Shown here one piece after another: positions 25,479-34,640 of a stretch of DNA of 64,000 nucleotides. The position numbers and the translations under genes were made by a program. The notes beneath the pieces are model-generated. The model worked only from the letters and a program-made list of their open reading frames with translations. It had not been told where the DNA came from and made no database searches. Numbering within the stretch: position 1 is the first letter of the stretch; each line of letters begins with the position of its first letter. The stretch is from positions 292,446-356,445 of the forward strand of contig NZ_JACYFG010000061.1 in assembly GCF_014803405.1 (NCBI RefSeq). Direction: 5' to 3'. Origin of the DNA: Pelagicoccus enzymogenes. Lineage in GTDB: Bacteria > Verrucomicrobiota > Verrucomicrobiia > Opitutales > Opitutaceae.

Positions 25479-28462
25479 GGCTGCTCCCTGCGAAAAATCC
25501 GGCCAAGCGCCGCCCTGAGGTCCTCAGGAACCACCGGCTTGCTCACATAGTCGTCCATCCCGGCCCGCAAACACGCGTCGCGATCTCCATGCATGGCGTT
25601 TGCGGTCATGGCTACGATCGGAATCTTCGACCGCCAGCCGTCCATCTTACGAATCCGCCTAGCCGCATCCAATCCGTCCATGATCGGCATCTGCCAATCC
25701 ATGACGATGGCGTCTAGCTCCTCGCAACGTGAGACCAAATCGACCGCTTCTTGCCCATCGCCCGCCACCAGGCACGACACACCCATGGTCGCGAGGATGC
25801 GGGACGCGACCTTTTGGTTCACCGGATGATCCTCCACCAGCAAAACCTTGTAGCCGGCGTAGATGCCATCGTCCTCCCTTTCAAGGCTCCGATCGTTGAG
25901 CTCTCCCCCCGGTGCACCCAACTTCCGAACGCACCGTTCCAATTCAGATCGACTGAACGGCTTGTCTACAGAGTCCGCCAAGGAAGCCTTCACGCTGGGA
26001 TTCAAGGCATAAGCCCGCACGGAGCTGGCGAAAGAGACGACTCCATTGAGAGCCGGAACCTTCATTCGCACCAAGTTCTTGAGCAGCTGCTCGTGAGACA
26101 ATCCGTGTACCTGCCCGGCGAATACGACCACCTGCCCTGATTGCTCCGCCAGAGCGACCTCCAATTCTTCCAAGCCCTTGTACAAACGCGACTCGATTCC
26201 AAGCCAGCGCAGCTCCGCCTGCAACATCTCGCCGTGCGGCCAATCGTTATCGACGACGAACCCCGCCCACCCCGTGGCCAGCGGTTCCTGGCTCCTCCTC
26301 CCTTCGGTCCTTGGCGCCTTTTTCAAAAGCACCGTGAAAGTAAATTCAGATCCCAAGCCCTGCTTGCTGGATACTGCGATCTCCCCCTGCATCTTGTCAC
26401 AGAGACGCTTGCTGATCGCCAAGCCTAGACCGGTTCCGCCAAATTTTCGGGTCGTCGTGGAATCGACTTGGCGAAACGAATCGAATAAGTTTTCGAAGGC
26501 CGACTCCGGGATGCCGATACCGGTATCCTTGACGCAAAACTCTAGCCGCTGATGCGTATCGGACTCCTCGATACACTTGCCTGCTATATCAACGCGGCCC
26601 GAGATCGTGAACTTGATGGCGTTAGAAGCGAGGTTCAGCAAAATCTGCCTGAGGCGACCGGGGTCGCCTAGAAGGCGCCCTTCCACTTCCGTTTGGAGGT
26701 AACAACTTAGCCCCAAGCCCTTCTCCTCCGCCTGCACCGCAATAATCTTGGACAACTCCTCCATAACCTGCCGCAAGTCGAAAGCAACTTCCTCAAGATC
26801 CAATTCGTTAGCTTCTATCTTAGTGAAATCCAGGATGTCGTTGATCAATGAAAGCAGCGACTCCGAAGAGGTGCGGATCGCCTCCACAAAGTTTCGCTGA
26901 TCCTTCGACATCTCCATCTCGCTCAACAAAGCCGTCAAACCAATGATCGCATTCATCGGCGTGCGAATCTCGTGGCTCATCGACGCAAGAAAAACGTTCT
27001 TCGTTCGGCTTGCCGTTTCAGCGGCAAGCTTGGCCTCCTCCAGACTTGCATTGCTGGTCTTCAATTCAGCCAAAGCGGCGTTCAACTGATCCGTGCGCCG
27101 ATTGAACCAATACGCGATCCTCCCCAGCTCGTCATCGCCCTCCAGTCCTAAGCGCGCCCCGCTTGGTCCTCCCAGCGCCAGTTTCCTCACCTCGCCGCGC
27201 AGGGCCTTTACCGGCGAAAATATGCTGAACCACAGGTAAGCGTAGAGCAACAAGCAGATGAGGGAGACGACCCCCAAGACCGTTTTCGAAACCCGCCCCA
27301 CAACGTTGGCGACTGCCTTGTCGGAGTACGCCGCGGGCATGGCCACTAGAACTTTCCAGTCCGTCGAAGGCACAGAGAAAAGGCTGATCAAAGAGCTTTG
27401 TTCGAGGAACAGCTCCCCTTCGAGCCGGAACTGCTCAACCTGAGCCTCCATACCTTTGCGGGACATCAGAGACTCCGCGATCCGCAAGGCCTCCGCCTCA
27501 TCGATCTGGTAAGATTCCGAGGCAATCTTCGACGCCAGCCAAGTCGATTCGCCCACCACAGCGCTGCTGAGTCCCTCCTTCCCCACTGTGCTGAAATTCT
27601 CGATACGGGCCGCAATGCGACTGAAAAATTCGCTTTCCGGAGCGACTTCTCCCACAAGCCGATACTCGACCACCTCGTTGCCGTCCTTATCCGTTTGCGA
27701 GCGTTTCCCAAGCGCGGCGTCCGGAAAAGAAATGAGACGATTATTGCGGTCCACCGCGAACGCGTAGCCGTCCACATGCTCGGCCTGTTCCGCCATGAAC
27801 TCCGAAATTCCGTCCAAACGCAGGTCTACCGTGGCAACACCCGCGAACTGCCCGTTTCTCCAATAGGGGGCCGTACAGGTGACCATAGGGACAAAGGAAT
27901 AAGGGTCCATGTAGGACTTGGACCAATACACTTCCCCTTTTTTCAAATAGCGGGCTGGCACGTACCATTCCTCGTTGTGATAACCCGCGCCGCTAGGCTC
28001 ATTGTAGTCGTCGTAGTAAACCAATTCGCCTTTGGCGTTTCGCGACCAGAAAAACGACCGACGGTTAACCCCTTCTTCGAACGCACCCGGCTCCGGCCAA
28101 ATCCCTCCTCCCGCGATCAAGCGATTTTCGGGGGGCACCCCTTCTTCCGAATTCAAAAGCTCGGGAAGCACCTTCCCATAAATCGCCTGCTCGCGAGGCA
28201 AGGCCTCCGCCAAGTTTGCTAGCGAACGCGTCAGGGCCTCCGTACCAGACACCCGCTCGCCCAGCTTGAGCACGATTTTCTGCCCGATCTCGCGATGCAG
28301 CTTTTCCGCTTGCTGTACCAAAGTGCGCTCCGCCGCCGCTTGGATGGCGAGGTATGTCGCAGCGATCACCAACACCAAGAACACCAGCAAGCCGATAAAC
28401 ACGCGTACGGACAATTGCCGGAAAGCTGGGGTTTCGGTCTCCTGTGGGGATTGGGACGCCAT
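25475..28462 (-). CDS. Hybrid sensor histidine kinase with Cache sensor and two receiver modules
   Basis: 995 residues. Membrane segment 1 (about 20-40) is followed by a periplasmic double-Cache-like sensor (about 45-385; the YYDDYNEPSGAGYHNEEWY region is typical), membrane segment 2 (about 395-415) and HAMP (about 415-465). HisKA (phospho-acceptor His497 in MSHEIRTPMNAI) and HATPase (DTGIGIPE, GGTGLGLAISKRL) follow. A degenerate receiver (about 730-848) lacks the acceptor aspartate but keeps a Lys-Pro pair at 834-835. The last module is a complete receiver (about 872-990, Asp922, Lys975). It probably senses a small periplasmic ligand and phosphorelays to an unlinked partner. Confidence 0.92.
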   Translation of the reverse strand: MASQSPQETETPAFRQLSVRVFIGLLVFLVLVIAATYLAIQAAAERTLVQQAEKLHREIGQKIVLKLGERVSGTEALTRSLANLAEALPREQAIYGKVLPELLNSEEGVPPENRLIAGGGIWPEPGAFEEGVNRRSFFWSRNAKGELVYYDDYNEPSGAGYHNEEWYVPARYLKKGEVYWSKSYMDPYSFVPMVTCTAPYWRNGQFAGVATVDLRLDGISEFMAEQAEHVDGYAFAVDRNNRLISFPDAALGKRSQTDKDGNEVVEYRLVGEVAPESEFFSRIAARIENFSTVGKEGLSSAVVGESTWLASKIASESYQIDEAEALRIAESLMSRKGMEAQVEQFRLEGELFLEQSSLISLFSVPSTDWKVLVAMPAAYSDKAVANVVGRVSKTVLGVVSLICLLLYAYLWFSIFSPVKALRGEVRKLALGGPSGARLGLEGDDELGRIAYWFNRRTDQLNAALAELKTSNASLEEAKLAAETASRTKNVFLASMSHEIRTPMNAIIGLTALLSEMEMSKDQRNFVEAIRTSSESLLSLINDILDFTKIEANELDLEEVAFDLRQVMEELSKIIAVQAEEKGLGLSCYLQTEVEGRLLGDPGRLRQILLNLASNAIKFTISGRVDIAGKCIEESDTHQRLEFCVKDTGIGIPESAFENLFDSFRQVDSTTTRKFGGTGLGLAISKRLCDKMQGEIAVSSKQGLGSEFTFTVLLKKAPRTEGRRSQEPLATGWAGFVVDNDWPHGEMLQAELRWLGIESRLYKGLEELEVALAEQSGQVVVFAGQVHGLSHEQLLKNLVRMKVPALNGVVSFASSVRAYALNPSVKASLADSVDKPFSRSELERCVRKLGAPGGELNDRSLEREDDGIYAGYKVLLVEDHPVNQKVASRILATMGVSCLVAGDGQEAVDLVSRCEELDAIVMDWQMPIMDGLDAARRIRKMDGWRSKIPIVAMTANAMHGDRDACLRAGMDDYVSKPVVPEDLRAALGRIFRREQP

Positions 28463-28549
28463 GGGGCAAGGTCAGAAAAGGAAGGATAGAGATATCGGAA
28501 ATCACTTAGTGGCAAACGAATCCTTCTATTTGTTGAGCGGCAGACAAAG

Positions 28550-28585
28550 AAAAGCCCCTCTCGCGACAAGGCGCGGAGAGGAGCT
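28550..28585 (-). terminator. Likely terminator after the ABC-F gene
   Basis: An imperfect long stem (GCCCCTCTCGCG against GCGGAGAGGAGC) is followed on the reverse strand by TTTTCTTTG. It lies between the ABC-F stop (28635) and the hybrid kinase start (28462). Confidence 0.7.
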
Positions 28586-28634
28586 GTAAAATGTCGGGAG
28601 CTGGCTAAAATCCAGCCTCGCCGTGGCTCAGACC

Positions 28635-30263
28635 TTAGCGTTTGCCAGCCGATTCCTCTTCGATACGGGCGATGTACTCGCTCACGTTACAGGTCAGCAG
28701 ACGGGTGCCGTCCTTCCGGACCTCCAAGACCTTGTTGACCAAGGGATCGAGGAAGTCGCGGTCGTGGCTCACCAGGATGATCGTGCCGTCGAACTCCTTG
28801 ATCGCGTCCTGCAGCGTTTCCTTGCTCCGAATGTCCAAGTGGTTGGTCGGTTCGTCGAGGATGATGGTGTTAGCCCGCTTCATCAGGATCTTGGCGAGGG
28901 CGAGTCGATTGCGTTCCCCACCGGAGAGAACCGTCGTGGACTTGAAGACGTCGTCCTTACGGAAAAGCAAGGCACCCAGCACGCCACGCGGATTCGCGTC
29001 TTCGTGCCCAGCTTCCGCCGCTGCCGCTTCCACTTCCTCCAATACCGTCTTTTCCGGGTCCAGCTCCTCCGCCTGCTGCTGGGCAAAGTAGGCAAGCACT
29101 GTGTTCATGCCCACTACGCGCTCGCCCGACTGGAAAGGCTCGATCCCGGCCAAAACGCGAGCCAGGGTGGACTTACCCGCGCCGTTGACACCGACCACCG
29201 CGATGCGGTCGCCCTTGTCGATGTGGAAGTTGAAGTTGTTGAAAACCTCCAGATCGCCGTAGGACTTCGACATATTGACCAGCTCGATCACCTTCTGGCT
29301 GCTGGGCGGGGGCTCGGGAAAACGGAAAAACATTTTCTTTTCCGTCTTCGGCAACTCGATGATGTCGATCTTGTCGAGAGCCTTGATGCGGCTCTGCACC
29401 ATCGACGCTTTCTTCACGTTGGAACGGAAGCGGTTGATGAAGTCCTTCTGGCGCTGGATCTCCTTCTCCTGGTTGGCCTTCTGCTTCCGCAGCGCGTCGA
29501 GGCGAGCCTGCGACTCCTTCGCGTAGAAGCTGTAGTTTCCCTTGTAGGAAGTGATATTCCCCAAGCTCAGGTGCAGGGTGCGATTCGTCACCGCGTCGAG
29601 AAACGCGCGATCGTGCGAAATCACCATGATCGAGCCCTCGTAGCGCTTCAGGTAGTCCTCGAACCAGTTCTGGGCAATGATGTCCAAGTGGTTGGTCGGC
29701 TCGTCGAGCAGTAGCAAAGAGGGTTGACGCAAAAGCAGCTTGGCCAGGGCGATACGCATCTGCCAGCCACCGGAAAACTCTCCGGTATCGCGATCCATGT
29801 CCTCGATGGCAAAACCGAGGCCTAGCAACACGCGCTCGATCTTGGACTTCATCTTCTCCGGCTCGTACTCCTCGAGCTTCTGTTCCCAGCCGCCGATCAT
29901 GTCGATCATGTCGTAGTACTCTTCCGAGCTGGTATCCATCTCAGCGAGCTTCTCGTCCGCATCGTCGATCTTCGCCTGCAGCTCGAGCGCGTCGTCGAAC
30001 GCGGTTTCCACTTCCTTGTACAAAGAGCGACCGCGCACCTCGATGCCGTCCTGGGGCAAGTAACCGAGGGTCACCCAATCCGGCTTCTCGAATTCGCCAC
30101 GGTCGATCTCAACCTCGTCGAGCATCAGCTTGAGCAGCGTCGACTTGCCAGCCCCGTTGGAACCCACGAGACCGATGCGGTCGCGCACGCCGATCGTGAG
30201 CGAAACGTCGCCGAAAATTACTTTCTCGCCGTAGCGAAGGTGGAGATTCTTGAGTCCGATCAT
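28635..30263 (-). CDS. ABC-F family ribosome-associated ATPase
   Basis: 542 residues from ATG at 30263; a GTG seven codons upstream is possible. Two ABC ATPase domains lie in one chain without membrane segments: Walker A GSNGAGKST and GVNGAGKST, signatures FSGGWQMR and LSGGERNR, and DEPTNHLD after each. A charged inter-domain linker (about 240-310, KESQARLDALRKQKANQEKE) matches the P-site tRNA interaction motif region. ABC-F proteins act on the ribosome, resolving stalls or giving antibiotic protection. The subfamily (EttA, Uup, YdiF or other) cannot be settled by eye. Terminators lie on both sides. Confidence 0.92.
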   Translation of the reverse strand: MIGLKNLHLRYGEKVIFGDVSLTIGVRDRIGLVGSNGAGKSTLLKLMLDEVEIDRGEFEKPDWVTLGYLPQDGIEVRGRSLYKEVETAFDDALELQAKIDDADEKLAEMDTSSEEYYDMIDMIGGWEQKLEEYEPEKMKSKIERVLLGLGFAIEDMDRDTGEFSGGWQMRIALAKLLLRQPSLLLLDEPTNHLDIIAQNWFEDYLKRYEGSIMVISHDRAFLDAVTNRTLHLSLGNITSYKGNYSFYAKESQARLDALRKQKANQEKEIQRQKDFINRFRSNVKKASMVQSRIKALDKIDIIELPKTEKKMFFRFPEPPPSSQKVIELVNMSKSYGDLEVFNNFNFHIDKGDRIAVVGVNGAGKSTLARVLAGIEPFQSGERVVGMNTVLAYFAQQQAEELDPEKTVLEEVEAAAAEAGHEDANPRGVLGALLFRKDDVFKSTTVLSGGERNRLALAKILMKRANTIILDEPTNHLDIRSKETLQDAIKEFDGTIILVSHDRDFLDPLVNKVLEVRKDGTRLLTCNVSEYIARIEEESAGKR

Positions 30264-30297
30264 GGTTCTTAAAAAGCGCTGCACCCTAGCAAGGGCG

Positions 30298-30339
30298 GAA
30301 AAAAAAACAACGGCTCATTCAGAAAAATCGAATGAGCCG
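30298..30339 (-). terminator. Rho-independent terminator after the desaturase gene
   Basis: CGGCTCATTC (30311-30320) pairs with GAATGAGCCG (30330-30339). On the reverse strand it is followed by TTGTTTTTTTT. Confidence 0.9.
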
Positions 30340-30373
30340 CCGAGCGGTGAAAATCTGTTGGTTGGCAGAGCTG

Positions 30374-31525
30374 CTAGTGGGCGTGGCCGAGCTCGTAGCG
30401 GGCCGAGGTAAACTCGGTGAGCTTGATCCAGGACTTCCACATGGCCTGGAGCTCCTTCTTCTGTTGCTTGATCTCGATTTCCAGCAACTTGCGGCGCTCT
30501 TCCGTGGCGCTCTTCAGCTCGCGGGCCTTGACCATCAAGGAAGCCGCCTTCTCCTCGAAACTCTCCGAGAGGTGCTCCAGCCTGTTGTGCAACTCCTTGG
30601 AGGTCTCGTCGATTTCGTGGCGGATACGCTCTAGCAACAGGCTCTTGTCCTTCTTCACCAGCATCTGGCGCAGCTTCACGTCGCTGACCCAACGCAAGTC
30701 GGAAACGAGCCCGAGCTTCGACGAAGTCCAGATCAACCACTTGGTCGGATCGAAATGGTACCAGCGAACGCCGTTGCGGTAGTCGTTCGCCATGGTGTGG
30801 TGGTAGTTATGGTAACCCTCGCCAAAAGTGAAGAGCGCCAAGACCGCGTTATCGACAGCAGTCAATTCCTTGGCGTAGGTGCGAGCGCCCCAGACGTGGC
30901 AAAGGCTGTTGATGAACCAAGTACAATGGTGGATCGCAAAAAGGCGCATGAAGAAACCGGCGAAAAGCGCCGCGATCGGGTGCATGAAGAAGCAGCCGAT
31001 GCCCACTACCGCCACATTCACCGCGATCGTCACCAGAGCGTAGTGATTGTGCTGGAACATGACCCGCGGGTTCTTGAGCAGGTCCTTGACGATGCGCTTG
31101 TCGATCGGCTCGTTGTAGCTGAACATCCACCAGATGTGGGCGTACCAGAAGCCCTTTTTGATGCTGTACGGATCCTTGTCAGTATCCACATGGCTGTGAT
31201 GGATGCGGTGATCGTGCGACCACTGCAGAGCGGAAGACTCGATCGCCAAGCTCGAGGAGAGCAAGCACGCCCACTCGTAAGCTGGCTTCGCCTTGTAGGT
31301 GTTGTGCGAAAACAGACGATGGTAACCCGCCGTGATCGAAAAGACCGAAATCGCCCAAGTTACGCCGAACAGGACCAGCGACGCCCAGCTGAAAACTGAA
31401 ATGTAGACAGGCAGCAAGGCGACCAGCAGCACGTGGTAGCCAACGATGAAAGAGAAAATTCCCCAGTTATTGATGCGCATAGATGAATAGACTAAACTCC
31501 GAAATAGGGCGCGGAATGACCTCAT
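30374..31525 (-). CDS. Acyl-CoA/acyl-lipid desaturase with C-terminal coiled coil
   Basis: 383 residues. Three histidine boxes bind the di-iron centre: HRLFSH (69-74), HDHRIHH (104-110) and HNYHH (239-243), with four membrane helices between them. This is the delta-9 desaturase pattern, which inserts a double bond into fatty acyl chains using O2 at the inner membrane. Two starts are possible: ATG at 31525, preceded by GAGGG at good spacing, and ATG at 31480, which gives the more usual N-terminus (MRINNWG). An unusual highly charged helical tail (about 285-370) predicts a coiled coil that most family members lack. It is followed by a strong terminator and is likely monocistronic. Confidence 0.9.
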   Translation of the reverse strand: MRSFRALFRSLVYSSMRINNWGIFSFIVGYHVLLVALLPVYISVFSWASLVLFGVTWAISVFSITAGYHRLFSHNTYKAKPAYEWACLLSSSLAIESSALQWSHDHRIHHSHVDTDKDPYSIKKGFWYAHIWWMFSYNEPIDKRIVKDLLKNPRVMFQHNHYALVTIAVNVAVVGIGCFFMHPIAALFAGFFMRLFAIHHCTWFINSLCHVWGARTYAKELTAVDNAVLALFTFGEGYHNYHHTMANDYRNGVRWYHFDPTKWLIWTSSKLGLVSDLRWVSDVKLRQMLVKKDKSLLLERIRHEIDETSKELHNRLEHLSESFEEKAASLMVKARELKSATEERRKLLEIEIKQQKKELQAMWKSWIKLTEFTSARYELGHAH

Positions 31526-31670
31526 TGGCCAGCCCTCTTTCCCTTTAAGACATATTTTTAATAAACGACATTAGGCAAAGCCTCCCTCAATCCAACGGCG
31601 GGAAAAATTAGGCGCAAAAGCGAATTGCCATAAATCCCCTAGGGCGCCACCCACTTCCACTAGTAACGAA

Positions 31671-32333
31671 ATGGAAGTAACACCTAGCAAGATTCGCGGC
31701 ATCCTTATCGATCTGGACGGCACCTTCGTCGACCACATCCAAACCATCACGCGCTGTTTCCAGTACGCCTGCAGGGAACTCGGATTCCAGGAGCCGACCG
31801 CTGAAAAAGTGAAGCGAAGCATCGGGGGTTCGATGCCCGTGACCATCCAAAAGTTCCTTCCTCCTGAACAAGTAGAAGCAGGAAAAGAAATCTGGCGGCG
31901 ACGCTTCGAGGAAATCCACCTGCAAGGCGTCATCGTTTTGCACGGAGCCGACGAACTGCTCGACCATTGCAACTCCTCCGGAATCAAAGCCGCCATCTTC
32001 ACCAACAAAACCGGAAGGCACTCCCGCGCCATCATCGAAAACGAAGGCTACACCGAACGTTTCGAATTCGTGCTCGGCGCCGAGGACACCCCCTACCGCA
32101 AGCCCCAACCCGAATACTCCGCTGCCGCGATCGAAAAAATCGGCATCCCCGGAGAGCAACTCGCCATGGTCGGCGACTCCCCCTTCGACATCGAAGCGGC
32201 TCGAGCTGGAGGAATGGCCGCCATCTGCGTAACCACCGGATCCCACAACCGCGAAGAGCTCCTCAACGCCGGAGCCGACAAAGTCTTCGACTCTCTCGCC
32301 GAAGTCTCCCACTGGCTCGCCTTCGGCAACTAG
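31671..32333 (+). CDS. HAD-family phosphatase (phosphoglycolate phosphatase-like)
   Basis: 220 residues. HAD motif I is DLDGT with nucleophile Asp14 and acid Asp16. Motif II is IFTNKTG, motif III is the Lys in YRKPQPEY, and motif IV is MVGDSPFDIEAA. The helical cap between motifs I and II is of the C1 type, as in phosphoglycolate phosphatases and beta-phosphoglucomutases. Substrate unknown. The start at ATG 31671 fits the family. The gene diverges from the desaturase across a 145-base gap and is followed by recD2 on the same strand after 90 bases. Confidence 0.88.
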   Translation: MEVTPSKIRGILIDLDGTFVDHIQTITRCFQYACRELGFQEPTAEKVKRSIGGSMPVTIQKFLPPEQVEAGKEIWRRRFEEIHLQGVIVLHGADELLDHCNSSGIKAAIFTNKTGRHSRAIIENEGYTERFEFVLGAEDTPYRKPQPEYSAAAIEKIGIPGEQLAMVGDSPFDIEAARAGGMAAICVTTGSHNREELLNAGADKVFDSLAEVSHWLAFGN

Positions 32334-32423
32334 CATTTGTAGGAAGGCGCCGTCACGCGATTTCGTCCGACTCGAGCAATCGCAGTTGCGCACCGCGCCC
32401 CAATCCGCACCCTAGCTTCCACC

Positions 32424-34607
32424 TTGCCAGCCCCCGCCAACACAGAATCCCTATCCGGCGTCCTCGAGCGCATCATCTTCTTCAACGAAGAAAACAACTA
32501 CACCATCGCCGAGCTCCGCCCCAGCGACGGAACGGAGAAAGTCACCATCACCGGACAGCTCGGCGGGGTACAATGCGGTGAAACCCTTCGCATCCAGGGC
32601 AGCTGGACCAAGCACCCCACCCACGGCCCGCAGTTCAAGCTCTCCTCCTTCAAGTCCGAACTGCCCGCATCCATTTACGGGATACGCAAGTACCTAGGCA
32701 GCGGACTCGTCAAAGGCGTCTCCAAAGGCCTCGCCGAACGCATCGTCGACCGCTTCGGCGACGACACCCTGCGCATCATCTCCGAAGAGTCGGCCAAGCT
32801 TCAGGAAGTCAGCGGCATCGGCAAGCAACGCGCCCGCTCCATCAAGGAGGCCTGGGACGAGCAAGTCGTGCAGCGCGAACTCTTCATCTTCGGCCAAACA
32901 TACGGCCTCACGCCCGCCCTCTGCCTGCGCATGTACAAGCAGTTCGGCCCGGAAGCCACCCAAGTGCTGCGCAACGAACCCTACCGCGCCGCCCGCGAAG
33001 TCCAAGGCGTCGGCTTCAAGACCGCCGACAAGATCGCCATCAACACCGGCATCCCCAACGACAGCCCCCAACGCATCGACGCCGGCATCGAGTTCGTCCT
33101 GCAAGAACTGCAAGACGACGGCCACACCGCCTTCCCGCAAGAAGACCTCGGCGTCCTCGCCTCCGAAAAGCTGGAAGCCGACCTCTCCATCGTGCAAGCC
33201 GGCATCGACCGCCTGCTCGCCTCCAAAGCCCTCCGCGCCACCGAAGCGACTAGCGGGCACGCGTATCTGCAGCTCCCCTACAACTTCTTCGCCGAGGAGA
33301 AGATCGCCCTCGCCATCAAGCGGCTAAAGGACACCGAAAGCGCCCTGCCGCCCATCAAGCGCGACATCGCCGTCGACTGGGCCGAAGAAAAGGCAGGCTT
33401 CCAATTCGGCGACTCTCAAAAAGACGCCATCAAAGGCTCACTCGCCCACAAAGTCTTCATCCTCACCGGCGGCCCCGGCACTGGTAAGACCACCATCCTC
33501 CGAGCCGTCGTCTCCATCCTCAAAGCCAAGAAAGCCAAGATCCTCCTCGCCGCCCCTACCGGCCGCGCCGCCCAACGCCTCGCCGAATCCACCGGAGCCT
33601 ACGCCCAGACCATTCACCGACTCCTCAAGTTCGATCCCTCCGAAGGCGGATTCGTGATGAACGAAAACAAGCCTCTCTCCGCCGACGTCGTCATCGTAGA
33701 CGAAGCCTCCATGCTCGACGCCCGCCTCGCCGCCGCCCTGTTCTCCGCAATTCCCTCCCGAGCGCACCTCATACTCGTGGGCGACGTCGACCAGCTCCCA
33801 TCCGTAGGAGCCGGCAACGTACTCAAAGACCTCATCGCGTCGCGAAAAATCCGATACGTCACCCTCGACGTCGTTTTCCGCCAAAAGAAGTTCAGTTCCA
33901 TCGTCCACTACGCCCACGCCATCAACCGCGGCGAAGTGTCCCTCCCCACCGCCCTCGAAGACGTCCGCCAGCTCGACCCCCAGAAAGACTTCCAGTTCGT
34001 GGCCGCCAGCGACCAAGCTGACGCCGCCCAAAAAGTTGCCCAAGTATTCGATTCCTTCATACGCGGCGAGCTCTGCCTCGACCCCATCGCCGACGCCCAA
34101 ACCCTCGCCCCCATGCACAAAGGTCTCGCGGGCGTCGGAAACCTAAACGCCACCTTGCAAGAGACCCTCAACAAGCGACGCGAAGCCATGCCTTTCGGGC
34201 AGCTCAAGTTCAAAGTCGGCGACAAGGTTATCCAGACTCGCAACAACTACGACAAGAACGTATTCAACGGCGACATCGGCATCGTCACCGCCATCGACGG
34301 CTCCAACGGCCTGCTCGACGTCGACTTCGACGGCACCGAAGCCACCTACGACCGATCCGAGATGATCGACCTGCAGCTCGCCTACGCTGTCAGCATCCAC
34401 AAGTCTCAAGGCAGCGAATACCCCGTAGTGGTCATACCACTACTCAAAGCCCACTTCATGATGCTGCAGCGCAACCTCATCTACACCGCCGTCACCCGCG
34501 GAAAGAAGAAGATCGTCATCGTCGGAGAAACAGCCGCCTACGCCATGGCCGTCCGCAACTCCGACGCCAAATCCCGCTGCACCCTCCTGCAAGAATTCCT
34601 AAAGTAG
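32424..34607 (+). CDS. recD2: RecD2-type ATP-dependent DNA helicase
   Basis: 727 residues, starting at TTG 32424; no nearby ATG fits. RecD2 is a 5'-3' superfamily 1B helicase of bacteria, found with or without RecBC. An N-terminal OB-like region (about 8-80) is followed by helix-hairpin-helix pairs (VSGIGKQRARSI, VQGVGFKTADKIA) at about 100-215. The helicase core follows: Walker A GGPGTGKTT near 350, motif II VIVDEASM, GDVDQLPSVGAG, and the C-terminal motif YAVSIHKSQGSEYP. It may help replication forks past damage. It is convergent with the FabF-like gene. Confidence 0.93.
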   Translation: MPAPANTESLSGVLERIIFFNEENNYTIAELRPSDGTEKVTITGQLGGVQCGETLRIQGSWTKHPTHGPQFKLSSFKSELPASIYGIRKYLGSGLVKGVSKGLAERIVDRFGDDTLRIISEESAKLQEVSGIGKQRARSIKEAWDEQVVQRELFIFGQTYGLTPALCLRMYKQFGPEATQVLRNEPYRAAREVQGVGFKTADKIAINTGIPNDSPQRIDAGIEFVLQELQDDGHTAFPQEDLGVLASEKLEADLSIVQAGIDRLLASKALRATEATSGHAYLQLPYNFFAEEKIALAIKRLKDTESALPPIKRDIAVDWAEEKAGFQFGDSQKDAIKGSLAHKVFILTGGPGTGKTTILRAVVSILKAKKAKILLAAPTGRAAQRLAESTGAYAQTIHRLLKFDPSEGGFVMNENKPLSADVVIVDEASMLDARLAAALFSAIPSRAHLILVGDVDQLPSVGAGNVLKDLIASRKIRYVTLDVVFRQKKFSSIVHYAHAINRGEVSLPTALEDVRQLDPQKDFQFVAASDQADAAQKVAQVFDSFIRGELCLDPIADAQTLAPMHKGLAGVGNLNATLQETLNKRREAMPFGQLKFKVGDKVIQTRNNYDKNVFNGDIGIVTAIDGSNGLLDVDFDGTEATYDRSEMIDLQLAYAVSIHKSQGSEYPVVVIPLLKAHFMMLQRNLIYTAVTRGKKKIVIVGETAAYAMAVRNSDAKSRCTLLQEFLK

Positions 34608-34611
34608 CGTC

Positions 34612-34637
34612 CGTAGGAGCGAGCTTGCTCGCGATTC
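34612..34637. repeat. REP-like palindromic repeat
   Basis: GTAGGAGCGAGCTTGCTCGCGATTC contains the palindrome GCGAGCTTGCTCGC. It sits in the 33 bases between two convergent stop codons. A truncated relative (GCAGGAGCGAGCTTG) occurs at 41248-41262 inside a coding region. Dispersed intergenic palindromes of this kind are common in bacterial chromosomes. Confidence 0.65.
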
Positions 34638-34640
34638 AAC

